Shown: positions 11,378 to 21,800 of the stretch, one piece after another | Layout: the number at the start of each line of letters is the position of its first letter | Numbering within the stretch: the first letter of the stretch is position 1 | Assembly (NCBI GenBank): GCA_000697335.1 | Contig: JNEM01013785.1 | Coordinates: 1 to 28,102, forward strand | DNA from: Conidiobolus incongruus B7586 | Taxonomy: Eukaryota > Entomophthoromycota > Entomophthoromycetes > Entomophthorales > Conidiobolaceae | Direction of reading: 5' to 3' | DNA: 28,102 nucleotides | Program-made: the position numbers and the translations under genes | Notes under the pieces: model-generated | Seen by the model: only the letters and a program-made list of their open reading frames with translations | Databases searched by the model: none | What the model was told of the DNA's origin: nothing

Positions 11378-12675
11378 ATGTTTTATTTAGATTTGTCATC
11401 TGTCTTAATTTAAAAAAACTTCACTTATATTTGAATTAAAATGAATTAATAGACTTCAGCTAAATATCCCAATATTTAATATATAACTTCTCAGTTTTTC
11501 AAGTTTAAATACATTGGCTTTTAGAAATTCTGGCCAAAATTCTATTGGTAAAGGTTTTCCAAAGTCCTCCAAATTTAGAAACATTCAGTGATATCTTATG
11601 TATTTTGTGATTTAATATTATCACGAGCTCTGTTGAATGCGTTAATTGTTGTAATGTAATATTATATCATATTAGAAATTGCTAATGTCTTTAGTAACTT
11701 TCGCAGTTTGAGTCTATGTTTGAATCCCTTTTAAATCTATAATTTGAATAATGTAAAGATTGAAATTATTAGAATAATTGCATTAAATCAGTGTGTTTAC
11801 ATACATTAGAGGTGATTCACCACAATATCAAGTGATTCTTTCTAATTTGAAAAATATTAGATTTAAAGTTACTATTGCTTCAATCGTCATTAATGAATAG
11901 TTCTCAGATTTTGAAATTATTACTACTCTAAATTATTCCAACTCTTTACAATTCAATCCGCAACTTCAAAATTTGCCAAATTTCAAGTATTTTGCATTCT
12001 ATCCTTGATATTGCTACGATTCATCATATTTACAAAGACTTGTTTCCTTGCATCCTTAATTGAAATCATTTCGAATTACTATGAGCTACTTGCATGAAAA
12101 TTATTTCAACCTCTCTACTAGTTTAATGTACTACACCACCGTTTTATATTTGAAAACGATATTTTCCACTATATTCTTCAAGACAATCTTTTTCCCACTT
12201 TGGAATCTGTAGAGTTTATAGCCATTGGCGATTTTACGTCTTGTATATTACCGACTTTGACAAATTTTATCTCTTGTACTCCAATTTGATAAATCCATAT
12301 ATCAATCTTGATTATCATCAAGTCCCAAATGCTAAATTAAAAATCAATTTTACAATGGATTTATTCATAACATATTAAAATTGAAGACCTTCACTTTCAA
12401 TTTTAAAGTTGCTTTTCTAATTTCAGTTATTAAATCAAATGAATATTTATTCAAAATGTTGAAATTGGGTCAAATATAAATCTTAAGATCCAAGATTTGA
12501 CATATGTTAGTAATGATATCGATCGCTTCGACAAATTCCCAAATTTAAACACATTGCTCTTGACTGTTGAGATGAAAGACCAACCGATATAGAATCCAAA
12601 AGTATCATCACTATTAAAATGAATTATTGTCAATGCTTGGGCTTTTCATTGAGAATAGAATTCTGTAAAATATAA
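11378..12675 (+). pseudogene. F-box/LRR family pseudogene (psi-3)
   Basis: A full-length but dead copy. An ATG at 11378 stands where the family starts. The F-box region is recognisable at about 11405-11490 (KKLHLYLN then NELIDF, matching QQYLNRSELIEL of gene 1). Later matches include NPQLQNLPN-like text near 11950 (gene 1: NPPLQILPNLEHF), LKSFRI near 12064 and FDKFPNL near 12528. The end, CLGFSLRIEFCKI, corresponds to CLSFPSSIKFYRI, with a stop at the expected place. Multiple stops and frame changes interrupt it. Several of the stops are TAA or TAG where the intact genes have Trp, Gln, Arg or Lys codons. The length of about 1.3 kb equals that of genes 1 and 3. Confidence 0.75.
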
Positions 12676-13099
12676 ATTTTCACTTAATGATTACTTAATT
12701 TTTATAAACCGTAAATTTGTTCATTTATGCTAAATCCAAAATACTTCCAAATTTTTAACTCAAACTAATTAGTTTCAAATTGATAATAATAAAATCCGTG
12801 AAGATAGATAAGTAATTACACTAAGTTATTAATGCTAATTAATATAATAACAATAGAAATGGCTTTTGATATAGGTGAAAAATCTTAGATATATGCAAAA
12901 TTAATCAATTTCTTGCTCTTAGAGTAATCAAATATTTTCAAGTATATTTTAATAATAATTAAATCAAACTTTTTTTAAAATATATTGTTGAAAAGTATCA
13001 CATTTAATAAAATCAAAATTATAGTAATAATATATTTACCTTAATTGCACCAGTAAATTATATTTATAAAATCAGGAAAATTAAAGGGAAATTAATATT
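12676..13099. other. Spacer between convergent pseudogenes
   Basis: A/T-rich gap between the 3' ends of psi-3 (+) and psi-4 (-). Nothing is recognised. Confidence 0.5.
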
Positions 13100-14478
13100 T
13101 ATTATATTTTATAACATTAATTACTATATTCGAAAGTATAAAATTTTCAATCAATTAAATTTGTAGGTCCTTGATCGACATAATATTTATTGGGAGATGC
13201 AAAGGAATTAAAAATAGCGATATATTTCAACTTGGTAACATCTGCAACTTTCACAAGTCGGAAAATCCTACATTGAATAGAGGAATCAAAAATAGTCTAA
13301 CTGTTAAAGAGTTAAATAACTATTACTATTGATTTATTCTCTGAATGAGTTATTGCGAGTTAAAAAGTGTGATGTTCGGAAATCGTATAAGTATTTAATT
13401 AGAGCTTGTGAAATTAGATATCTAAATACAAGTTTTCGGTATTGTCGAAAGCTACAATAAGTTTTTGGAGATATGAAATGATATTAGATGGGAAATATTG
13501 TATTTGTAAAGTTTTTGTAGATCGAAGCTTAAGAATTGATAAATAGGAAACGTCATCGAGTACTCAGTATCAAAAATAGATATTTCAAGCTTTAAATTGG
13601 TTTTGAATTATTGTCAATTTAAGTAATTAAATCTATTAAACTGTATGTAAGTAGTTGAATAGTAAGGTTAAATTTAAAACATTGTTTAATAATACTGAGA
13701 GCTTCGTTACCATTCTGTTGATATATCGATTTAAGGACATTGGGAAGTTGCTGAGGTGTTAGTCAGGAAGACTCAGTTCCAGTAATGGAATAGGAATCAT
13801 CTTTGTGAAGCTTAATATAATTATTCATTAAGTTGGTGAAAACTAACTTGCAGCTCATAAAATTAATTTCCTTTAGAGATTTAGGTATTTTCAATCATTT
13901 GTCCGTCAACTTGTCATTTTTAAAACCAATCACTCTAATATAATAAAACCATGATGTTTATGGAATGTTTAAGTAAAGCTAATGTGCTATTGAGTTCGCG
14001 TAATGAAATTCAGAAATTAACATTATGCGTATGTCTAATTATTTTAAAATCATTAAGCAGTAGGAGGATGTGACGATGGCCTGCACCTTCCCCACCAAAC
14101 AAAGCTGTTAAATGGGGCTGAAATAATCTCAAATCCTTTCGAAGCTGCACAAAGTCTGATTCTATTTCAGAAGATGCCGATTCACCAATTTCTGGTAGTT
14201 GAATATCTCTGTGAAAGTTATGAAAATTTGCAATATAAGAGCACCCATTAATCCTACTATCATTGCCACTATCATAATCAGGCTCTTCCGACCTAGAGTA
14301 ATTATCATGAATTTGCTCTTAATAATCCAAAGGATAAAAATTCAAAATTAAAATTTAAAAAACTCTATGCATTAATTTTAAATTTGGTTAATTTGCAAAA
14401 TTCAATTTATTTGAAAAATATGAAATAGTTATGAAATTATTTCAGAGTTATAACAAATGACTAATTGGGCTTTGGCCT
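13100..14478 (-). pseudogene. F-box/LRR family pseudogene (psi-4), sister of gene 2
   Basis: A dead copy clearly closest to gene 2. At its 5' end the minus strand reads R-P-K-P-N-stop-SFVITLK, where gene 2 starts MSKPNWSFVLALK: the start ATG has become AGG and the Trp codon TGG has become TAG. The acidic linker is present but single: EEPDYDSGNDSRINGCS (about 14250-14300). DFVQLRKDLRLFQPHLTAL near 14110-14170 matches LIQLRKDLALFQPQLTTL. LPKSLKEINFMSCKL near 13860 matches LPQSLRELELENCQI. TKLKYIAIFNSFASPNKYY near 13190-13240 matches the last repeat of gene 2. Several stops and frame changes separate these blocks. Confidence 0.85.
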
Positions 14479-14562
14479 AATATTACTGTTGTTGCCAATA
14501 TAAATTAGATCATATTTAACAGCTAGAAATATTGTTTCGATCCCCAGATATCTTTATACATC

Positions 14563-14586
14563 ATTTTTTATTATAAATTGGGAATT
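14563..14586 (-). promoter_or_regulatory. Decayed family upstream element before psi-4
   Basis: On the minus strand ATTCCCAATTTATAAT lies with its CCC 104 bp before the old start of psi-4. The corresponding site of gene 2 is AATCCCATAATTTGAAAT at 107 bp. Spacing and order agree, but the match is imperfect. Confidence 0.35.
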
Positions 14587-15145
14587 AAATTGTAATTCCA
14601 ACTTGAAAATGCATTTTTTTATCATTCAACTGTATTTCAATTGATAAAGAGATAAGGTTTGTTCTCGATAATGTCACTCTTAGTACCATTAGAAAAAAGA
14701 TGGTATTTTATTGATTATCCAATAAAAAAATAATTATTAAATTTTTAATATAACAATATGATCCATATATAAGTTATTCAAATTTTCAAACTTGAACAAT
14801 AGTTATGTGTATTATTAATGAGACTCAACTTAAATCAATGATTTGATGTATATATATTAAGTAATTATCACAATGAGAATAGAGTAAGTATTATTGAAAA
14901 GTTCATATCAACATGATTATAAACTAACTACCAAATATTTATGAGGTTGTAAAATATTAATAATATACGTGTGAGGGTATTGAATTTTGATTTAATATAA
15001 TAAATCTTTATCAACTAAAAGTTTCTATCAATTCAAATCAACAATGCAACTTTTGATATAAAAGATTATGGGAAATTGATTAATATTGTTTAATAAAAAA
15101 TAACATTGTTGGTCTGGGGACCCAAGAAATTTAAAACAACTGTAA

Positions 15146-15207
15146 AACCAAATTGGTTCATTGCTTTTTTCAACTAAACTTGAATAAATATAGTTACCAA
15201 TTTGGTT
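15146..15207. repeat. 12-bp inverted repeat AACCAAATTGGT
   Basis: AACCAAATTGGT (15146-15157) is the exact reverse complement of ACCAATTTGGTT (15196-15207), separated by 38 bases. Each arm is itself almost palindromic, so each could be a dimeric protein site. No gene is adjacent within 1 kb except the 3' end of gene 2. Confidence 0.5.
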
Positions 15208-15990
15208 GTTTTAATGATTTTAATATTGAAATGCTGTGTTATTATTTAAAATTACTTTTTGTCATAGAAAGTTTTTACTATTGATATAATTTCTTAATGA
15301 TCCTAACAAGTTGGATTAATACTTGTTTTAAGAATATATATATATAACCATTTTAAGAATTTATTTATTTTAATCGAAATCAATCAAACCATATTAGGTA
15401 TTGTCGAATCAAGACTTATTATATAACATATATTTGATAATTTCATAATGAATTTTTTATATAAAAAATTAATATGATTGATCAAATTTTATACTTTCAG
15501 AGAATATAATCTTTCTAATGTTATATAAAAATTACAAACATATAATATATTATTTTATATTTTGATAACAATTTGAACACAGTTAAAAAGATATAGTCTT
15601 AAATTTAAAAAAGTTTTCATAATAATAAAATCAACATATATTACAATGTGTATTAAAAAATAAATTCCTTTTATTTAGATATAAAATTAATTCAAATTAC
15701 ACTTAAAACAATAGTAATATAATAATTAATAGTTAAATTTGAGCAAAGTATTATTTGATTTAATTTCACTTATATGCAATAATTTAAATAAGTATTAACA
15801 TAAAACTAATTTTATTTCAATTCTGATTTATATCTTAATCAAATTATTGGTAAACATTTTAATACAACAAATAGTAAAAAAGATATTTATAATAATATAA
15901 CACTTAATTGTCAAAAATTTGATACATACCATTTAATTTAATCTGTGACTATGGATGCATTATTAAATTAAAATATAAAAAGTTATAATC

Positions 15991-16016
15991 AATATATATA
16001 TATATATATATATATT
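15991..16016. repeat. TA dinucleotide microsatellite
   Basis: About thirteen TA/AT units in an otherwise mixed A/T stretch. Confidence 0.85.
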
Positions 16017-16201
16017 TAATAAAATATAAAATTTCAAACAATGATAATAAATTTATAATAAGTATTGGGATTATATAATTCAAAATTAAATAGAATCTAA
16101 TTTTCTAAAATTAAAATTTTAAAAAAGTATATAATGATAAATGTAATGTGATTAGTGATAACAATCCTAGTTAAAAATAAAACAACATTACAAATTTTAT
16201 T

Positions 16202-17650
16202 TTAATATTTTCTATAACATTGTATGCTGGATTGATAAATATAATAGTTCCAATTTTTAAATGCTCTGTACAATTCATGAATGGAATAAAATTGATTTGA
16301 TAATGTATAGAAATTGTGGATAGTAATATGCTTCAACTTTGAAAACTTTTCAAATTGCTGTAAGTTGATAGTCTTTGTATTGAATGACTCCAATCTAAGG
16401 TGCTCCAATTGTTGAAGGGGCAAATCCATAGGTACCAGAACTCTTTCTCCCATTGTACTGTTAATAGTTAAAGACTTCAATTTTGTCATCTTGGGAATTA
16501 CGTAGTTGAATAATTCAACATTACGATATTCATAACCTAAATATAGAGATTCGATATTGGGGCAAGAAAGACATAATTTCTTCAGGTAAGGAATGGCATT
16601 AGGGAAGAAATGTCCAATTTTGAGCGATTTAATACTCTTCAAGGTGGGAAAGCTGATTTCTGAGACATCTTCTGAAGTTCCATAAGCGAAAGTAATATTC
16701 AAAGTTTCCAATTGATTTTGAGCGTGAATTAGTTGTAATATTACATCATTGATACTCTCAAAATCAGTCTCGAGTAATTTGATATGGGGATTTAATGTTA
16801 ATAATTGAATAATTATATTTTTACTTTCATTGTCACACTGCTTGTAGATTAATTTACGAAGATTAGGTAAAATCTGAGGTGTGGGTAGGAAAGAATCAGC
16901 TTCTATAGTGTAATCGGCAAGATCCCTCAATTCCATAGGATCTTTTTTCAAATTAGTGAGACTAATTTGACAATTTTCAAGTTCTAGTTCTCTTAAACTC
17001 TGAGGTAATGTCAGCTTTCTGTCTGCTAATGTATGAGTCTCAAAATTGATCACGTTGAGATAATGTAATGCCAAAGTTTCTAGACTTGTTAATGAAGCTA
17101 AGCTATCAACTAAATTGTGCAGAGGAATCCTTAAATGCTGGATACTCAAATGCTTAATCATTTTACAAGTATTGAGAATTTCTAAAACATAATAATGACT
17201 TGCACCTTCACCGATATTTAAAGTAGTTAATTGTGGTTGAAATAGTGCCAAATCCTTCCTAAGTTGAATCAAATTAGTTTCCAATTCATTGACTTCAGAT
17301 TGATCAGCTTCTGATTCATAGTTATCATTGTCAGACTCTCCATTAAATCTACTATCATTATCACTATCATAATCAGGATCATCAAATCTCTTATAATAAT
17401 CCTCTTCATTTTCCGATAATTGACTGTCATTCTCGCTATCATAATCAGGATCATCAAATCTTGCATAGTAATCATCTTCCTCGCACACTTCCAATGGATA
17501 AAAATCAAAGTTTAAGGTTCGAAACACTCTAGACTTCAATTGACTACGGATTGAGGTGGATACTTTACTTAACTCAACTAATTCTCTTAATAGTAGGTAA
17601 TTATGTAGCTCTTTTAGAGCTAAGACAAAAGACCAATTAGGTTTTGACAT
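16202..17650 (-). CDS. F-box-like/LRR protein with acidic linker, gene 2
   Basis: A 482-residue intact, intronless family member. MSKPNWSFVL at the ATG (17650) aligns with the starts of genes 1 and 3. Residues 5-45 are the F-box-like segment (LHNYLLLRELVELSKVSTSI). Residues 55-123 form an Asp/Glu/Ser-rich linker absent from the other two intact genes; it contains two copies of a 24-residue unit (61-84 and 85-108) built around RFDDPDYDS. Leucine-rich repeats follow: LPQSLRELEL (215), LPNLRKLIY (261), PHIKLLETDF (288), CPNIESLYL (363), KLKSLTI (390), LEHLRLESF (415) and KLKHITI (438), ending SSIQCYRKY. By family it should be an SCF substrate receptor, which is inference. The acidic linker may bind basic partners or be phosphorylated. 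Its upstream element lies 107 bp before the ATG. Psi-4 is its dead sister. Confidence 0.85.
   Translation of the reverse strand: MSKPNWSFVLALKELHNYLLLRELVELSKVSTSIRSQLKSRVFRTLNFDFYPLEVCEEDDYYARFDDPDYDSENDSQLSENEEDYYKRFDDPDYDSDNDSRFNGESDNDNYESEADQSEVNELETNLIQLRKDLALFQPQLTTLNIGEGASHYYVLEILNTCKMIKHLSIQHLRIPLHNLVDSLASLTSLETLALHYLNVINFETHTLADRKLTLPQSLRELELENCQISLTNLKKDPMELRDLADYTIEADSFLPTPQILPNLRKLIYKQCDNESKNIIIQLLTLNPHIKLLETDFESINDVILQLIHAQNQLETLNITFAYGTSEDVSEISFPTLKSIKSLKIGHFFPNAIPYLKKLCLSCPNIESLYLGYEYRNVELFNYVIPKMTKLKSLTINSTMGERVLVPMDLPLQQLEHLRLESFNTKTINLQQFEKFSKLKHITIHNFYTLSNQFYSIHELYRAFKNWNYYIYQSSIQCYRKY
17327..17470 (-). repeat. 72-bp tandem duplication inside gene 2
   Basis: Two adjoining 72-bp units encode YYARFDDPDYDSENDS... 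and YYKRFDDPDYDSDNDS.... The landmark AATCAGGA on the plus strand occurs at 17371 and 17443, exactly 72 bp apart. The copies differ at only a few sites and keep frame (24 codons). Confidence 0.85.
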
Positions 17651-17740
17651 TATACTAGAATTATTGTAATGTAGTGAATATGAATTGATATGAATAAAAA
17701 ATACAAAATTTAGTTCTATATAAATTTATGTAATTCGATA

Positions 17741-17760
17741 AAATTTCAAATTATGGGATT
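17741..17760 (-). promoter_or_regulatory. Family upstream element before gene 2
   Basis: On the minus strand AATCCCATAATTTGAAATTT stands with its CCC 107 bp before the ATG. It matches the element of gene 1 except for GAAATTT in place of GACATTT. Confidence 0.55.
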
Positions 17761-18429
17761 GAACCATTAACAATATTGACAATTAATTTTCCTCTTCATA
17801 AAACTAAAATTATAATATGCAATAAGTTGAATTAAAAAGTAATGATCATTTTTTGAACAATTATGAATTATAAACTTTGGTGAAAATTAAAAAAATAATT
17901 ATAATATGTTTTCCATTTCAAGAAATATTGCTAAAGATATTTACTACTTGAATTAATTAATATTTCAATATATATAAATTTAAGATGTTGATATACATAA
18001 TATTTTGAATTGAGTCAAATAATTAACTAAAACCATATTCAAAATATACATCTGTTGATGTTGAGATTTTTTTAAAATATAATAAAAAATTAATTGATCT
18101 ATATATAATATAAGTATATAAGATTTGATATTATAAATTTTTTATATTATCTAATGTCGAATTAAATGGCGATTTTGTATATTTCATATTCAAAATGATA
18201 AAGACTCAATTATTTTTTTTCAAATCAATTATATATAAATTAAACTTTTATGTAATTTCTTAAAAAACTTATTTTCAACAAGTATAAACCTTAAATTAAA
18301 ATATATATGAAAATCCGATACGAATTGTAATGAAATTTCAATGATTAAGGCTAATAAAAAGATTGAATATAGTGTTTAAATGTTATACAATTTAATAATA
18401 TATCTATATGTTAAAAATTAATAACAGTA
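17761..18429. other. Spacer upstream of gene 2
   Basis: A/T-rich sequence with no gene or repeat that I recognise. Confidence 0.5.
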
Positions 18430-19000
18430 AAATTTTGTAGAGAGGATATCTTCAAATTCAATATTTATTAGTATATTATTCCAGTATAGGAGAGAAAGGA
18501 CTTTTATATATAGCAATTGGTCAAATTTATCGATATCAATACTGTCATCAAAGTAATTAATGTTATTGAAATTTTATACCTGAGGAATTATAGTCCTTCA
18601 ACAATTAAATTGATATAGCTTGTGAAGTATTGGAATTATGGTTGGTCCAAATAATTATCAGAAATTTGAAGCGATTTCAATTATGGATTGATATATGAAA
18701 TCCCATGCAAATGATATAACAGATTCTTGATGCCAGAAAATAAAATATTAAAGATTATGTAAATACTAGAGTGAGGCTTTGAATCAACTCAAATAGGAGA
18801 TATCTTGGGGATATTTATAACCTAAATACTTAAGATATTCCATCAAAGATGATTGATACTATTTGCATAATTCATATTGAATATGTTTGAATGAAGCAAG
18901 TAACTCAATTTGAGATTCTAATGAACATATTTTAAAACATTTTATCAGATTGATATATATTACCATGGAATTGAAGAAATGGGAAATTTTTTAATTTCTG
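18430..19000 (-). pseudogene. Truncated F-box/LRR pseudogene (psi-5)
   Basis: The minus strand holds the C-terminal half of a family member. The best anchor, at about 18515-18560, reads YFDDSIDIDKFDQLLY, matching YFDYKLIDLAQFDQFPN of gene 1. SLESQIELLASFKHIQYE near 18880-18920 resembles the repeat starting NPQLKSLEI. No F-box or N-terminal half is found at higher coordinates, where copy B of the mariner-like element begins about 140 bp further on. It may have been cut by that insertion or by an earlier deletion. Several frame changes are present. Confidence 0.6.
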
Positions 19001-19139
19001 ATATTTCAAATATATTATTAGTTTCAAATAAAAAAATATATACAAAACAAATAGGAAAATAAATAGTTTTAAATTATATATATATAATAACTTTTTTGAT
19101 TAAAAAAATAATTTTTTAAAATTAGTTGTTTAATTTAAT

Positions 19140-19634
19140 CATGCTTAAATTAAATAATAACCATCAAAAGTCTTTTATTTTAGTATTAGTAAAACTTAAC
19201 CATAAACCCTTTAAAATCATTTAAAATTTACAAGCAACTTTTGGTTATAAAGTATTATCTAAATCAACAATTTATCACTAGGTAAATTACTTTAAAGCTA
19301 AGAAAGAAACTACCTAAAACCTATTAAAATCTAAAAAACTAATTTCAACTATTATTTTTCTAATTGTTAATAAAGTAAAAAAAAATTAAAAAGTACCTTT
19401 TTATTTTAGTTAAAAAATTATCTTAACATTTTAATATTAGTTTTACAAGTATTTTATATAGATTAAAGGTTAAACTTAAATTAATAAATAAAAATATAAA
19501 ATAAATACTTTATAATTTAACTAATTCTTAAAAAAATTAGAGTAGTTATTATTAAATAAAACTTACTAAAATATTACTAGAAGTTTAAACTTTTATAGTG
19601 AATAATTACAATTGATGAATCTTAAATTTTTATA
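19140..19634 (+). mobile_element. Mariner-like element copy B, left part
   Basis: Left piece of the element split by the Tc1-like insertion. The stretch 19440-19510 matches the minus strand of copy A (about 1425-1480), for example AAACTTA...TAATAAATAAAAAT and ACTTTATAATTTAA. AAAACTTACTAAA (about 19560) recurs in copy C at 27300-27313. The left limit is approximate. The stretch shows unusually many TpA steps, like the Tc1 element. Confidence 0.5.
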
Positions 19635-19636
19635 TA

Positions 19637-19850
19637 CACTAACCTATAAAAGTAAGTTATAAAATTAAAAATATATATATTTTAATTAATAACTAAAACA
19701 ATTGTATATATTAGATTACTTGAAACTATAATATATAATTAAGGTATATTATTTAATAATAAATAAATATATTTAGATATATTTAGTAAACTATTAGCAA
19801 AAATATTAACCTTTAATATTTAACTAAGGTAAGTTATAAATTTGTGGGTT
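19637..19850 (+). repeat. Left terminal inverted repeat of the Tc1-like element
   Basis: Begins CACTAACCTATAAAAGTAAG. The outer GTAAGTTATAAA is at 19652-19663 and the inner copy at 19829-19840 (177 bp apart). The whole repeat pairs with 20998-21209, with differences mostly C/T or G/A. Confidence 0.8.
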
Positions 19851-20029
19851 TTTGAGATAAAGGGATATATTTAACAATATATAACCATATTTTTTTTCTC
19901 TCATTGTTATTATTTTATATAATATTTTACAAATATACTAAATTTTTTTTATTAGTATTATTATATTTAAATCCCTCTCTAAAAAAATCCACTTGTACAT
20001 TAATTAACTTTATAAAAAAAGTAAATCAA

Positions 20030-20979
20030 CTTGTGATATTGTTAGAATTACTAATGTTAGCTAGTTTACTATAGTTAAAGCTGTTAAGAATAGCAATAAA
20101 GAAACATTTAAACTTAAACTTAAGTGTGCTAAAATCATAGATAAACATGATAAGAAGTATATCTATAGGTTAGTTAATATAGGTAAATGTAGTACTACTG
20201 TAGAAATACAGCAGGAACTATAAAACTATACAAGAATATTAGTTAGCACTAATACTATTATATGTGTTTTATGTTTGTATAGATACTACTCACACTTTAA
20301 GAAAAAACACCCCCAACTAAAAAAATCCTACTATAAAGCTAGGTAGGAGTTTAAATGTTACCACTAATATTAAACCAAAACTAATTAGAATAAGGTTATT
20401 TAGTCTAATGAAACAAAAATATACTTTAGTAGATTTGATAAAAAAGCTAGATACTTCAAAAAAGATGCAGAACTACTTTGTGACTATTATGTTAATTTTA
20501 CCCAAAAGTATAATGGTGGGTCAATTATTATTTAGGGATGTATGTTATCTTTAAGTGTAAAGTATCTTTGTAAAGTTAATAGGGGAATTAATACTAAAAT
20601 GTACTAAAGTATTCTAAACAATGAATTAAAAAAAACCATTGAATAATATAAGTTAAACAAATCTGATGTTATTTTCCAATAAGATAATACCTCTTGTTAT
20701 ATTACAGCTTCTACTACCAAATAACTTAAAAATAACAAAATAACAGTTATAAAGTAGCTTCTTCAATCTCCTAACTTTAATTTAATTAAACACCTTTAGG
20801 ATTAGTTAAAAAAAGCTATTAAAGCTTTCCCCCTAGTAAAAAATTTAGATCAACTTTAAAAATATGTTCAAGAAGTATAGAATAAGATTAACCTTTCTTA
20901 ATATAAAAAGTTAATTGATTCTATACCCTACAAATTTAAAGAAGTTAAAAAAGCTAAAGGTAGATACACTAAGTTTTAA
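20030..20979 (+). pseudogene. Tc1-family transposase, stop-ridden DDE remnant
   Basis: From 20419 to the terminal TAA at 20979 one reading frame can be followed without any indel, yet it holds about eleven stops. Landmarks in order: FDKKARYFKKDAE (about 20430), YNGGSIII followed by GC (about 20510-20545, the usual GGG-SIMVWGC box), YLCKVN (about 20570), VIFQ then DN (second catalytic Asp, 20683), QSPNFNLIKHL (about 20770-20795, the SPDLNPIEHL box) and GRYTKF at the end. The spacing between DN and the third catalytic site is 34 residues, giving DD34E, but the catalytic Glu is now Lys (AAA). Stops fall where the family has Trp or Gln. An N-terminal helix-turn-helix part probably lies at 20030-20280, but is poorly resolved. 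Confidence 0.8.
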
Positions 20980-20997
20980 TTTTTTTTTATCACTAAA

Positions 20998-21209
20998 AAC
21001 TTGCAAATTTATAACTCACCTTAGGTAAAATTTAAGGGTTTATATTTTAACCAATTAATAGCTAAATATCATCATTTAATGATATATATAACTAATAAAT
21101 ATAATAGATTTTAATTATTTATTTTAAGTTTATTTTAATAAATATTAATCAAGTTATTAGTAAAAATATAGGTGTTTTTGATTTTATAACTCACTTTTGT
21201 AAGTTAGTG
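20998..21209 (-). repeat. Right terminal inverted repeat of the Tc1-like element
   Basis: On the minus strand begins CACTAACTTACAAAAGTGAG. The outer and inner GTGAGTTATAAA copies (plus-strand 21183-21194 and 21008-21019) are 175 bp apart. It pairs with the left repeat. Confidence 0.8.
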
Positions 21210-21211
21210 TA

Positions 21212-21800
21212 TAATCTTTTATTAAAACATAAATCAAAATGTTAGATTAAGTTAAATTAACCCCTTTTATAAATCCCTTTAAATAAACATTCTATTAATA
21301 AACTAATATTAATTATTATAATAAATTATAATAGTATATATTACTTTTATTTAGTTTTAAAAGGAAAATTAATTAATAATAAACTTTATATTGCTTTTTT
21401 AAATAAAAATATTATTAATTAGTATTTTTAATATAAAATGAGAAAACTTATTATTTTACATAATAATTATAAAATACTTAAATTTAAAGTTATAAAAAAA
21501 CTATTTAATTAAAAATAACTAGAAAAAACTACCATATCTAGTATACTCTTTATATTATAACTTATGTGATTATAATTGCTTTAAGTAATTAAAAAACTAG
21601 CTTATAGGAAAGAAAATTTCTATTAGAAAATTTAATTAGCTTATAAAAAATCAAATTTTAGTGTTTAATAAAAAGAATTGTTTTTTAGGTGTTAGATATT
21701 TGTTAAAAATATAGCAAAAAGTTATTAATAATAAAAGAAACTATTAAATTTATATTATATATTTATTTTTATATATTATATATTAAAATATTTATTTATT
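21212..21800 (+). mobile_element. Mariner-like element copy B, right part
   Basis: Continues copy B after the Tc1-like insertion. It matches the minus strand of copy A (605-1320) at several blocks, including TTATAATTGCTTTA (about 21560) and TTTAATAAAAAGAATTG (about 21665). Reading left to right, MRKLIILHNNYK (about 21440) resembles the box around the second catalytic Asp of mariner/Tc1 transposases. The terminal region (21690-21740) matches the transposase tail of copy A. It is full of stops and dead. The right boundary near 21800 is approximate. Confidence 0.55.

Larger units (their letters stand above)
14587..16201. other. AT-rich spacer downstream of gene 2
   Basis: No gene is seen in 1.6 kb. 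It holds an inverted repeat at 15146-15207 and a TA dinucleotide tract at 15991-16016. An AATAAA hexamer overlaps the stop of gene 2 on the minus strand, but such hexamers are common by chance at this base composition. Confidence 0.5.
19635..21211 (+). mobile_element. Tc1-like DNA transposon with long inverted ends, inactivated
   Basis: A 1,573-bp element (19637-21209) flanked by TA on both sides, the usual Tc1/mariner target. Its ends are inverted repeats of about 210 bp (19637-19850 and 20998-21209), starting CACTAAC. Each end carries two copies of GTRAGTTATAAA, an outer and an inner one about 176 bp apart, in the IR/DR layout known from Sleeping Beauty and relatives. The centre holds a transposase remnant read left to right. 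The element sits inside copy B of another mariner-like element, so it is the younger of the two. Many in-frame stops make it inactive. Confidence 0.85.

Noticed and set aside
12451-12633. Minus-strand open frame of 60 codons
   Set aside because: It is antisense to psi-3 (11378-12675), whose plus-strand matches to the family explain the sequence.
17269-17508. Open frame on the minus strand overlapping gene 2
   Set aside because: It lies in another frame of the acidic tandem repeat, and its Met/Ile repeats are the shadow of the Asp/Glu/Ser codons.
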